Shown here in pieces: positions 36,949-47,510 of a DNA stretch of 64,000 nt. The stretch is from Theobroma cacao. Its lineage: Eukaryota; Streptophyta; Magnoliopsida; Malvales; Malvaceae. The notes below the pieces were generated by a model that saw nothing but the letters and a program-made list of their open reading frames with translations, had not been told where the DNA came from and searched no databases. The stretch is taken from the NCBI RefSeq assembly GCF_000208745.1, contig NC_030851.1:18149618-18213617 (forward strand), read 5' to 3'. The translations under genes and the position numbers were made by a program. How positions within the stretch are numbered: position 1 is the stretch's first letter; each line of letters starts with the position of its first letter.

Positions 36949-38849
36949 ATGGGACAAGCTAGAGTGTTCACTCTGACACCACAAGATGCTCATGTCTCAA
37001 ATGCAGTGGTAACAGGTAATCTTTTCATTTGTGGTTACGAAGCATCAGTTTTATTTGACCCAAGATCCACCCATTCTTTTGTGTCTTTAAATTTCATGCC
37101 TAAATTAGGCAAGCACTATGAATATTTGGATGAACCGTTAGTAGTAACCACCCCGTTGGAAGAATCGTATGTTGTGAAGTATGTGTTTCATTCTTGTGTG
37201 GTCCAGCTTAAAGATAAGGACACTTGGGTGGACTTAGTATTAATGACAACACTAAGATTCGACTTGATACTGGGAATGGATTGGCTGGCGTCTTGCTATG
37301 CTAATGTAGATTGTTATCGTAAGTTGGTGAAGTTTAAATTTTCTGGAGAGCCGTCATTTGTTATTTATGGTCACAACAGCCATTTGGTCGTTAGTGTGAT
37401 GGCTACAATTACTAAAGAAGTACAGAGTGAAGAAGAAAATTTAGAAGCTACACCTGTAGTAAATGAATTTGTAGATGTGTTTCCAGAAAACTGCCCGGAT
37501 TACCTCCCAAAAGGGAAATTGAATTTCATATTGATTTGATTTCAGAAACGCAACCAATATCGATGCCTTTGTATCGAATGAAACTGGCAGAGTTAAAGGA
37601 GTTAAGGGAACAACTGCAATATTTAATTAACAAGGGCTTTATTCACCCGAGTGTGTCACCTTGGGGAGTGCTAGTGCTGTTTGTAAAGAAGAAAGATGGT
37701 AGTCTCAAGCTATGTATAGATTACCAGCAGCTTAATAAAGTTACAATAAAAAATAAATATCCACTTCCCAGAATTGATGATTTGTTTGATCAGCTGCAAG
37801 GGGCTCAATGTTTTTCGAAGTTTGATTTAAGGTCTAGATATCATCAATTAAGGATTAGGGAAGAGGATATGCCCAAAACCGCATTTCGTATGAGGTATGG
37901 ACATTATGAATTTTTGGTGATGTCTTTTGGATTGACGAATGCCCCTGCTGCTTTCATGGATTTGATGAATAGGGTGTTCTGAGCATACCTAGATAGATTC
38001 ATGGTTGTCTTCATTGATGACATTTTAATATACTTGAGAAGTTGGGAAGAGGACGCACAACATTTAAGGATTATGCTACAGACCCTACGGGAGCATAGAT
38101 TGTACGCGAAATTTTCTAAGTGCACGTTTTGGTTGAGTAGTGTTGGTTTTCTGGAACATATTGCATCTAAGGATGGAGTACAAGTAGATCCCAATAAAGT
38201 TGAGGCAATTGAGAATTGGGCTAGACCCACGACAGTTACGAAAATCAAGAGTTTTCTAGGATTGGCTGGGTATTGTCGACAATTTGTGAAAGATTTCTCT
38301 AAGATAGCCTCTCCGCTAACGAGGTTAACTCAAAAGGGAGTAAAATTTGAATGGTCAGAAGCTTATGAACACAGTTTTAAAACATTAAAAGCTTGTTTGA
38401 CTTTCACACCCGTATTAAGTCTGCCATGTGGGTCTGGGGGCTACACTATTTATTGTGATGCTTCGAGGGTTGGATTAGGATGTGTCTTGATACAGCATGG
38501 TAGAGTCATCGCTTATGCCTCAAGACAACTTAAGAGGCATGAATAGAATTATCCTACACATAATCTGGAGATGGCAGCGATCGTGTTTGCCTTAAAGATA
38601 TGGAGGCATTATTTGTATGGGGAAACATGAGAAATATATACGGATCACAAAAGTTTGAACTATATATTTCAACAGCGAGATCTAAATTTAAGGCAATGTA
38701 GATGGATGGAATTATTGAAAGACTATGATTGTACGATACTCTATCATCCCGGCAAGGCGAATGTTGTAGCTGATGCATTGAGTCGAAAGTCAATGGGCAA
38801 TATGGCACACATTGCAGTGGAGAGAAGATCAATAGTGCAAGAATTATAG
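36949..38849 (+). pseudogene. Tekay protease-RT-RNase H pseudogene
   Basis: Protease segment 36949-37530: the active-site loop reads LFDPRSTHSF instead of the family D-[ST]-G type, and the late motif LILGMDWL is kept. A one-base shift near 37520 leads to the reverse transcriptase (37536-38248): [52 protein letters not shown] and the intact catalytic [10 protein letters not shown] at about 38007. RNase H follows ([46 protein letters not shown]). Stops at about 37980 (expected CGA), 38544 and 38628 interrupt it. The active-site glycine-to-arginine change alone would abolish protein processing. Confidence 0.9.
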
Positions 38850-40351
38850 GATCTGGGTAATATGGGAGTTAAATTTGAGGTCAGTGGGTTAGATGCACTA
38901 TCGACACATTTTAGGGTTCGACCAATATTAATAGATCAAATTCGAGATGCCCAAGCAAGAGATACATTTGTAATGATGATTTTGGGAGTGTGGGTGAGCA
39001 AGTTTCTGAGTTTGATTTTGGGTTTGATGGATTGTTGAGACACGGATCTCGAATCTATGTGCCAAACTTGGATGGATTAAGGGAAGAAATTCTAGAGGAA
39101 GCACACGTTGCTGCTTATGCAGTACATCCGGGAGCCACCAAGATGTATCATGATTTAAGATCTGTATATTAGTGGCATGGATTGAAGAAGGGTGTAGGGG
39201 AATATGTTTCGAGATGTTTGGTGTGCCAACAAGTGACAGTAGAGCATCAAAGACCTTCAAGATTATTACAACCGTTACCGGTATTTGAATGGAAATGGGA
39301 ACATATCACCATGGACTTCGTAACAGGCTTGCCCTGAGTCAAAGGAGGATACGATTACATATGGGTAATTGTAGATCGGTTGACTAAGTCAGCACATTTT
39401 CTCCTAGTCAAAACAAGGTTTGGGGGGGCACAATATGCTCGAATTTACATTAATGAAATTGTTAGACTCCATGGCATACTGGTGACTATTGTGTCCAACT
39501 GGAGACCACAATTTACTAGTCGATTTTAGAGGAGGTTACAAGATGAATTAGGGACCCGATTGAACTTTAGTACAGCGTATCACCCTCAGATGGATGGTCA
39601 GTCTGAACGCACGATGCAAATATTGGAAGATATGTTAAGAGCAATCGTGTTGGATTTTGGAGTTTCTTGGAACTTATACTTGCCTTTGCCAGAATTTGCA
39701 TACAATAACAATTACCAGACGAGTATCAAGATGGCGCCGTTTGAGGCATTGTATGGGCAAAAGTGTAGGTCACCCATTGGGTGGTTGGAAGTTGGAGAAA
39801 GGAAATTGTTGGGGACGGAGATGGTACAAGCAGCAGTAAAGGGAGTACAAATAATTTGAGAACGAATGTTGGCCTCTCAAAGTAGACAAAATTAGTATGC
39901 CGCCAATAGACGCAGGCCTCTAGAGTTCGAAGTAGGTGATCATGTGTTTCTAAAAGTCTCACCATGTAAAGAGTACGAATATTTGGCAAGAAAGGAAAAC
40001 TTAGTCCTCGATATATTGGTCTGTTTGAAATACTGGAATACGTAGGAACTGTTGCTTATTGATTGGCATTACCACAGGATTTTGAAGGGGTTAATCCAGT
40101 GTTTCATGTATCCATGCTTAGAAAATATGTTCAAGACCCTTCGCATGTGATACAACATGATACGATACTGTTGGAAGATGGGTTGAAGTACCAAGAGCAA
40201 CTTGTAGCTATAGTGGATTATCAAGTAAAAAGGCTTCGCTCAAAGGACATCACCTTAGTGAAAATATTATGGCAAGACCACTCGGTAGAGGAGGCGACTT
40301 GAGAACCGGAAGAGGAAATACGAGCAGAATATCCATATTTATTTAAAGGTT
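38850..40351 (+). pseudogene. Tekay integrase with chromodomain-like tail, pseudogene
   Basis: After a frame change near 38980, the zinc-binding HH-CC region is visible (AHVAAYAVHPGATKMYHDL, SRCLVCQQVTVEHQRPSRLL). The core has ITMDFVTGL (first Asp), VIVDRLTKSAHF, VSNWRPQFTSRF (the second catalytic Asp is Asn) and AYHPQMDGQSERTMQILEDM (Glu). A further frame change near 39975 leads to GKLSPRYIGLFEIL, VNPVFHVSMLRKY and a chromodomain-like end, QVKRLRSKDITLVKILW. Stops at about 39170 and 39527 (expected TGG), 39335 and 39857 (expected CGA), and others. The integrase would insert cDNA; the tail steers it to heterochromatin in chromoviruses. Confidence 0.9.
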
Positions 40352-40406
40352 AAATGTACCGTTAAGTGTTTCTATGTTGATGTAATTCGAAGACGAATTT
40401 GTTTTC

Positions 40407-40419
40407 AAGTGGGGGAGAC
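40407..40419 (+). other. Polypurine tract
   Basis: AAGTGGGGGAGAC immediately before the 3' LTR, the plus-strand priming site of reverse transcription. Confidence 0.85.
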
Positions 40420-42601
40420 TGTAACACCCCTCTCATTTAAAGAAGTAGGTAGGGGTTGGCATGTGAAGAGAAAAAGTGAAGGAAAAAGACAAAAGAGAAG
40501 AGAAAATAAAGAAGAAAAAGAAAGAAGTAAGTAGGGGCTAGCCTAAAAAGACAAAGAATAAAAGAGAGAAAAAAAAAGTTAAGCCAACATTGGAAAAAAG
40601 AGAAAGAAGAAAAGACAAGAAAGAGAGAAGAAATGATGGGGGGCCGTTCATGAGAAAGAAGAAAGAAAGAGACGAAGAAAGACAAGAAAGAGGGTGGGGA
40701 CTTGAGGGAGAGAAAGGAGAAAAGAAAGAAAATGAGAGAGGGGGAGCGGCATCTCGAAGGGAAAGAAAAAGAGAGAAGAAAGGGAAGAAGAAAGGAGAAA
40801 GGGGGAGCGACGGTGCCAGAAGAGCCAGGAGAGAAAGGGAAGAAAGAAGAAAAAAAAAAGAAGAAGAAAGAGAGAGGGAGCGGCGACGGTGCCAGAGGAG
40901 AAAGAGGAAGAAAAGAAAGGAAGAAGGACGAAGAAAAAGAAGAAGAGAAAAAAAAGCATCGGCTGGAAGGAAGACCGACAGCAAGGAAAAAAAAAGAGAG
41001 AAAGAAACGGGAAAGAAATAAGGAATAGCTAGATATACGCAGAAACTCATTGCGAAGTAGCGTCCCGCTATTGTGAGGTGAGTGGGTGCTAAATTTCAAA
41101 ACTATATCCCTATAACATATTTTGTATGTTACATTTGATAGTTGATGAAATTGTGGACAGTATGAGTTGGTAGAAAGCCTTAGGTTGTTTTTGTTTGTAG
41201 CAAGGATTTTAAATCCATTTTTCTTTATAATATATAAAAATATATATATCTACATGCTTTTAATTACGGAGAAACAAACCTTTGACTGGCTTTTCGCCTC
41301 AAAATCATACCTTGCAAGCTTGTGTAATGTTTAGGCCAATGGCCTTTGTATTGATTCATAGAATTTGATGATAAATTATTTATTTCACTAAACATGCTAA
41401 TGTGGTAAATATACCATGCTTTGAGATAAAATATGCACAATATTGATTTGTGATTATATTGTTTACAAACTATTATGTTTTGCAAATGAATTAAATTGTA
41501 ATGATTTTCATTTGAACATGATTGAGATATGCTGGGTAGGACCTATTACCACACCAGGTCAAGTGTGGTCTTTGTGCACAAAGTAGTAATTGTCGATTAT
41601 TGATATTTGATTTAAAACAGGGGACTTGAAACCCTGATTTATATATGATGGCATGGGCAGTTCCCACAAGTAGGTAAAAGGGGGATCTGAAGCCCCGATT
41701 TATATATGGTGGCGTGGGCAGTTCCCACGAGTAGGTAAAGGGGGACCTGAAGCCCCGATTTATATATAGTGACGTGAGCAGTTCTCATGAGTAGGTGATG
41801 ATGTCTGAGAGAGTAAGCTTAAGGGCTATACTAAACCTACCCGAAGATAATACTCACTTGTGGATTTTTATTTCACTATGCATGGCATTAACATTTAAAA
41901 TTTTTATTTAATGACAAGTGAAATTTACATATTCATTGGTGATTAATTATTTTGCCTTTTTATATTTGAGACTCTTCATTTTTCACTTGTCATTGAATTT
42001 AATGTTGATTGGATGTCGGAGTTAAAAGATTTTCTAATATCATAAATACAACCGTTTTATATTTGTTTATTGGTGATTTATTTCTTTTAAAACTTGCAAG
42101 GTATAAAACAATTAAAATCTCTCAGTTTTATGGAATGTATTTTCTACGCTTACTTTTGGATTTGTAAACATTCCACCTTTATGTTTGTTTCCCCTCTTCG
42201 CCTGCTCACGGGGTCGATGATGATCACTGAGTCTATGAGACACACCCTTTTTATTTCTCCTTTTTACAGATAAAGATTAGTCTAACGTGTAATCATCGAT
42301 GCGTACGGACCACCGCAGAGTAGGTAAAGGCATCTTCTAACCCCGCTTTGAGTCTCTCCACTGTTTAGGGTTGTGTCGGAACGAAATTGCTAGATGTTGA
42401 AAAATGTTGTTAACTCATAAACGTGAATTGTTATTATTTTGAATGGAGTAGACAATAGTTTAATTATTAATATTTGCTTACGCACGTGATTATATGTATT
42501 TAATGAATCTGGCGAAAGTCTTAAATGAGGCTTGTTCGGGATGTAGTAGAAATTCCTAGGAAGTCTCGGACACCGATAGCGACCAATGAGGGGTCGTTCC
42601 A
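40420..42601 (+). repeat. 3' LTR of Tekay element
   Basis: 2182 bp. Same layout as the 5' LTR, with visible substitutions throughout. The purine tract is at about 40465-41030. There are three tandem units (about 41616-41800) instead of six, and it has a 24-base stretch near 41824-41850 (GGCTATACTAAACCTACCCG) missing from the partner. It ends CGTTCCA where the 5' LTR has CGTTACA. Confidence 0.93.
41616..41800 (+). repeat. 61-bp tandem array, three units (3' LTR)
   Basis: Same unit as the 34155-34515 array, three copies. Confidence 0.9.
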
Positions 42602-42811
42602 TTGGATAGCCAATATATGGCCTTATGAATATTTGTATGGATTGTGAGTTAGGGATAATGTATCATCTTTGATTTTTACTATGAATATTTGACTATTAAA
42701 TCCCTGGGCATTTATGATGTATGATTTTGGACTTTGAGGCTTGCTCGGATCTAATGGGTTTGCCTATTGAACTCGTGCGCTGGTTACGGACCCCCGAGTT
42801 GGGTCTTGACA

Positions 42812-43010
42812 AAGCTTTTATAAAAATCCAGTTGAGTACTTTTTATCTTTTTGCATTTTGCTTGTTTAGTTCATACTCTATTTTTGCAACCTTATTTCTT
42901 ATATTGCTATGCATTTTCATGTTTTCTTAAAAAGGGAGAATTTTTAATTCATAACTAATCCACCATCTTCTTGGTTACTTTACTTTACTTTAAACTGATT
43001 TTCCTAATAG
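42812..43010. other. Short unassigned spacer
   Basis: T-rich sequence between the end of the large LTR and the minus-strand Tekay LTR fragment. Nothing recognisable. Confidence 0.4.
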
Positions 43011-43630
43011 AGTGCTCGACTTCTCTAAAAATTCTAACTTTTTCTACCATGTCTAGTAACAATTAAACGAGTATCAATATCTTTCCTTGCATCATAAAAT
43101 AACATTCTAAGAATAATCTTGGACATAAATCTTTAACCAACTAATTTAAATCTCCACTGAACTTTTTGTTCATGCTTAAACTGAAATCTAGCCTTTCAAA
43201 TTCTAGTCAATGATAACTTTACCTTAATGAGGTCTTAAAGCTAGAAAATGCTTGGAATCTAGCATTTAAAATAAAAATAACATTTTTAGGATTTTACAGA
43301 ACCTTAAAGGGAAAACCTGTAAACTTTTAATCTTGGAAAATCATTTACTTACCTCTAAAATGTTGAAAAACCAATTTGAAAGCTGGAAACTAAGTTGTTC
43401 TTCAAGAAAATTGAATTTAAAGCTTGAAGAGTGTTGAAAGAGTTAAGAGAGTTGAGAAAATGATGGTTGGTGGCTGAGTATTCAAGAAAAATGACTAAGT
43501 CTTGAAATTTGTGAAGAATTCATAGCTTAGGGGTGAAAAAACATGTTTAACACTTTATATTTTGAAGTTTGACACTAAAGTCTCGATACCTTAAGCATAG
43601 GTCTCGAACCTTTTGCAAAATATTTCTGCT
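43010..43630 (-). repeat. Partial second LTR of the minus Tekay element
   Basis: Colinear with about 49150-49740: shared AAAAATTCTAACTTTTTCTAC (43027 versus 49175) and AAAGCTAGAAAATGCTTGGA (43231 versus 49389). Ends in GTCTCGATACC words at 43575-43610. Confidence 0.75.
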
Positions 43631-43639
43631 TTAAACATC

Positions 43640-45664
43640 ATAAATTATGCTACATAGGTTGCTGTATGTGCCTCCTCTAAGATCTCTCACCTAAAATCAT
43701 CCATGTTAGGCACATACACTCTAGATCCATATCGCAATAGCCCATTAGTGTCTCTAGTAAAAATATGCCCTTTCCTCCTTTAAGGATCCTCTAATACCTT
43801 AGTTACAAAGTCATCCTTACCTTTAGGCATCCTCAATTCGATCAATCAAAATTGACCTCACTTTAAAGTGGGCTAACAATGCCTTAGAAACTTCAATATC
43901 GAGGTTAACTCCCATGCCACTTAACTCATGTATGTCTTCCACCAACGCCCTTCTATTGATTGTGATGTGGGCTAAACTACCCATAGATTTTTGGCTCAAG
44001 GAATTTACCACCTCATTGGCTTTGCCGAGATGGTATGGTATCGTATGGTATGGTGCAATTGTAATCCTTAAGCAACTCCATTCATTTGTGTTTCTTATGG
44101 TTGAGATCCTTTTGCTGGAAGATATTTTTCAAGCTCTTAGATACGTACACATCTCGCAAGTCTTTCCATAGAGATAATGTCTCCAAATCTTCAAGGAAAG
44201 TACTATTGCTGCCATCTCTAAGTCATGTGTGGGGTAATTTTGCTCATGTCTCTTGAGTTGTCTAAATGCATACGCTATCATTTTACCATGTTGCATCAGC
44301 ACACATCCAAGTCCAACTTGTGATGCATCGCAATATACCACATAACCCCTTATTCCATTAGTTAAGCTCAATACTGGAGTAGTAGTAAGCTGACTCTTGA
44401 ACTTCTTAAAGCGCTCATCACAAGCCTTCGACCAAATGAACTTCACTCCTTTTTATGTCAACTTGGTCATAGGAGCAATGATCCTGGAAAAATCCTTAAC
44501 AAAGCTACGATAATAGTCAGCCAATCTCAAGAAACTATGGATCTCCATCATGGATCTCGACATCGACCAATTCTTCATCACCTCTATCTTCTTCAAGTCC
44601 ACTTTCATCTTGTCCTCAAACACTATGTGGCCAAAGAAATTTACACTATCAAGCCAAAATTCACACTTGGAGAACTTGGCATATAACTCATGCTTCTTCA
44701 AAGTCTGTAACATAATCCTCAAGTGCTGCTAGTGTTCTTCTCGACTCCTCAAGTATACCAAAATATCATCAATGAATACTACCATAAACTTATCCAAGTA
44801 TAGTTGGAACACCTTGTTCATCATATCTATAAAAGCTGTAAGGGTATTAGTCAATCCAAATGACATAACCGAAAACACATAATGTCCATACCTTGTGTGA
44901 AAAATAGTCTTAGGTGTGTCTCCACCTCTAATCCTCAACTAGTGGTAACCCGATAGTAAATCAATCTTAGAGAAACATTTGGCCCATTGCAATTGATCAA
45001 ACAAGTCATCTATACATGGGAGACGAAACTTTTTTTTTATGGTCACTTTCTTCAATTGCCTTTAATCAATTCAAAGTCTCATCAAACCATCTTTCTTCTT
45101 CACAAATAATACAGGAACACCCCATGGTGAGACACTAGAGTGTATGAAACCCTTATCTAACAAATCCTCCAACTAATCTTTGAGCTCCTTAAGCTTGGCT
45201 AGTACTCTTTGATAAGGTGATGTTGATATTGTGTTCGTGTCTTGCATCAAGTCAATTAAAAACTCTATCTCTCTTTGTAAAGGTAAGCCGGGTAACTCCT
45301 CCGAAAACACATCTACATAATCTCCCACAATTGGCACATTTTCCATATTACCTATTTCTACTTGGGTATCCAAGACCACTTTAAAAAATCCTTGGCATCC
45401 GTGCCTCATAAATCTACTAGCAGTCATGGCTAAAATGACACTATTCGATGCCATGTTACGATTTCCCTATCTATAGAATGGTGTCTCCCCAAGGTACTCA
45501 AACTTCACCTTCTTGTGGTGACAATCCACACTAGTGTAGTTAGGAGATAACCAATCCATCTTAAGTATCACATCAAAATCTAGCATGTCTAGTAGCACTA
45601 AATTAGTTTGAGAGTCTTTTCTTTTAACTTGCACTACACAAGCTATATTGATTTTTTGCAACAA
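43640..45664 (-). pseudogene. Tekay protease-RT-RNase H pseudogene with truncated integrase
   Basis: From the right: protease tail (VVQVKRKDSQTNLVLLDMLD, VILKMDWLSPNYTSVDC). RT with [53 protein letters not shown] and the intact catalytic [10 protein letters not shown] at about 44780-44755. RNase H with [20 protein letters not shown] and [19 protein letters not shown]. Then ANEVVNSLSQKSMGSLAHI, and the integrase start (SRVYVPNMDDF, ILEEAHTATYV) stops at about 43645. Several stops and frame changes lie near 45170, 44730 and 44450. Confidence 0.85.
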
Positions 45665-45699
45665 ATACTTCTTTTAAGTGTGTGGTTACTACTAGACCT

Positions 45700-47270
45700 T
45701 GCTCCCTTTTAGAGTATTATATACCTGACTTAGATGCAAAATATGGAAAAATAAATGAATGTATAGCACCAGGATCATACAATACACGTGCATCAATAGA
45801 ACAAATAGGTAGTATACCTACATTGGATGCTTACGCATCTTATGGGGTTAATGCATAAACTCCAGCTTGTCTTCTACTAGTTGCACCTTGAGCTCTAAAC
45901 CTTGATGCTTTGCTTTATATGGCATTACTAGTACCTCTACCTCTAACTCTGCCAACCTCTCTGATTGGCTATGAGACAATAAATGGGGTCTCCAAAGTTG
46001 GCTTAGCGTGTCCATGGGTAGTTTTTTGTGGTTGTCGACCATTTAGACAATCCTTTTGAACGTGGCTGGGTAGCCCACATGAATAATAGGAGAATGTCTT
46101 CTCATGGCACTACCTTGGGTGCCTCCTACCATAAGTGAAGTATGGTGAAATAGATTAGTGATCTTATCCTGATGCTTATTGCTTAAGAGGTCTACAATCT
46201 CTCCTATCAAGTCTAGTGTCACCACTCCTAGAACTGTTCCCTTATTGGGAAGATTGAGCACCTTTCGATTGGCCTATGGAAATAGACCCCCATTACATAT
46301 AGAATCTTTGTGGCTTTCAATCTTGGCCCTCTTGGACCTATCTTTAGCAACTCGAGTGTTAACAGTCCTCATCTCTATCTTCTAAGCACAATCCATGGTT
46401 GAGGAATAGGAATCAAAGTCTCAAGATGCCACCCACTTAAACAAGGACTCACATAGTCCATCCATAAATCTCTTAATCTTCATCTCCTTCGTGGAGACGA
46501 GATATGGTGCATATCGAGCCAACTAAGTGAACTTAATATAATACTCTTAACACTGTCAACCCTAGAGTATACACCAATGCTTCAAACTCTCAAGCTCTAG
46601 CATGTCACACACTAAGGTGTAAAAAGCGATTCAAAAATGCAATACTAAACTCCTCCTAAGTAAGTAGAGCAACACCAACCAATCTACCCCTACGTAAAGA
46701 TGCATACCACTCTTGAGCATTATCCCTAAATCCAAATCTAGCTAACTCTATGTCTCTAGTACTAGAACATCTTATAGTAGTGCATATCTTATCCATATTA
46801 TCCAAAAATGTTTAAGATTTCTTCGATGCATTAGACCCCTTGAAAAATGGAGGTTTTAATGTCAAGAAATCTGGTAGGGAAACATCCATGCTACTCCTTA
46901 TAGTTTCAAACTATCAATGGTCATCCTGACCTTATGAACTAAGGGATGCTTATATAGTAGGTTATCCTTCACCCTAACGTCTCTACCCTAACATCTTCTA
47001 AGTTATGACTCTCCTAGTCTGCCCTATTCATGCATACTGAATGTTAACTGCTTAAGGGTCATACCCTTAGCTAGGTGTCCCATCTTAACCTCTAGAGCCT
47101 AATCCTCCACATATTCCTCAATGGGTGTCTCAATCCTCACTAAATCTATGGCTTTATTGTGTTTACCATAATACCTAGCAATGGGTGTTTGTGGTCTAGT
47201 TGTAACATTTATGGGAGTCTCCTACTCTACCATGTCTCTAGAAGCCGCTTAAGTTCTAAAAGACATGATC
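45700..47270 (-). pseudogene. Tekay gag pseudogene
   Basis: Starts near 47265 with MSFRT and degenerate TTRPQTPIARYYG-like sequence. The capsid part is heavily interrupted, with many TGG/CAA-type stops. The zinc-knuckle remnant YSCGLPSHVQKDC lies about 46095-46045. It lies directly downstream, in element orientation, of the primer site. Confidence 0.7.
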
Positions 47271-47493
47271 ACCTAGACAAGAGCAATTATACACAAAGGT
47301 CTCAATATCTAGACATGTATAACATGTGACATCAATGAATTGGAACTAAGCTTGAAAGATAAACAAGGAATCATATGCAACTCTCCTATTTTAGATTTGT
47401 GCCTGGGTACAAAAAGCAAAAATAATATTCTCACATATAACCTTGGCACTCCACGACACGACTAAGACAAACCTTAGACTTTTACAACTTAGA

Positions 47494-47506
47494 GCTCTGA
47501 AATCAA
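47494..47506 (-). other. Degenerate tRNA-iMet primer-binding site
   Basis: The minus strand reads TTGATTTCAGAGC, against consensus TTGGTATCAGAGC, just after the LTR end near 47511. Confidence 0.65.
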
Positions 47507-47510
47507 CTTT

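Larger units (their letters stand above)
32941..42601 (+). mobile_element. Complete Tekay/Del-type chromovirus (Ty3-gypsy)
   Basis: The element is 9661 bp, flanked by perfect TTGGA duplications (32936-32940, 42602-42606). LTRs are 32941-35297 and 40420-42601, both beginning TGTAACACCCC and ending in CA. A tRNA-iMet primer site TGGTATCAGAGC is at 35302-35313 and a polypurine tract AAGTGGGGGAGAC at 40407-40419. The order gag, protease, reverse transcriptase, RNase H, integrase and a C-terminal chromodomain-like region identifies a chromovirus, and the protein segments look Tekay/Del-like. It is inserted into an older LTR. It is structurally complete, but its coding region is interrupted by several stops and frameshifts. 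Confidence 0.93.
28765..42811 (+). mobile_element. Large gypsy-type LTR split by two later insertions
   Basis: Starts TGTTACACCTTCAAT and ends GGGTCTTGACA at 42811. Its pieces are 28765 to about 30970, about 32640-32940, and 42602-42811. The tail (GAGGCTTGCTCGG...CTAATGGGTTTGCC, 42737-42766) matches the tails of the LTRs ending at 51026 and 60158, so it belongs to the Tekay-like group. A copia-like solo LTR and then a complete Tekay element interrupt it. Flanks TGAAC and AAGCT do not match, and no primer site follows 42811, so the LTR may be truncated or rearranged. Confidence 0.6.

Noticed and set aside
40437..41099. Overlapping long frames on both strands of the 3' LTR (K/R/E-rich on plus, S/F/L-rich on minus)
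   Set aside because: The same purine/pyrimidine tract effect. Frames are open on opposite strands over the same DNA and unlike any protein family.
42721..42930. Hydrophobic 69-residue frame
   Set aside because: Begins in the conserved Tekay LTR tail and runs into T-rich spacer; no coding signal.
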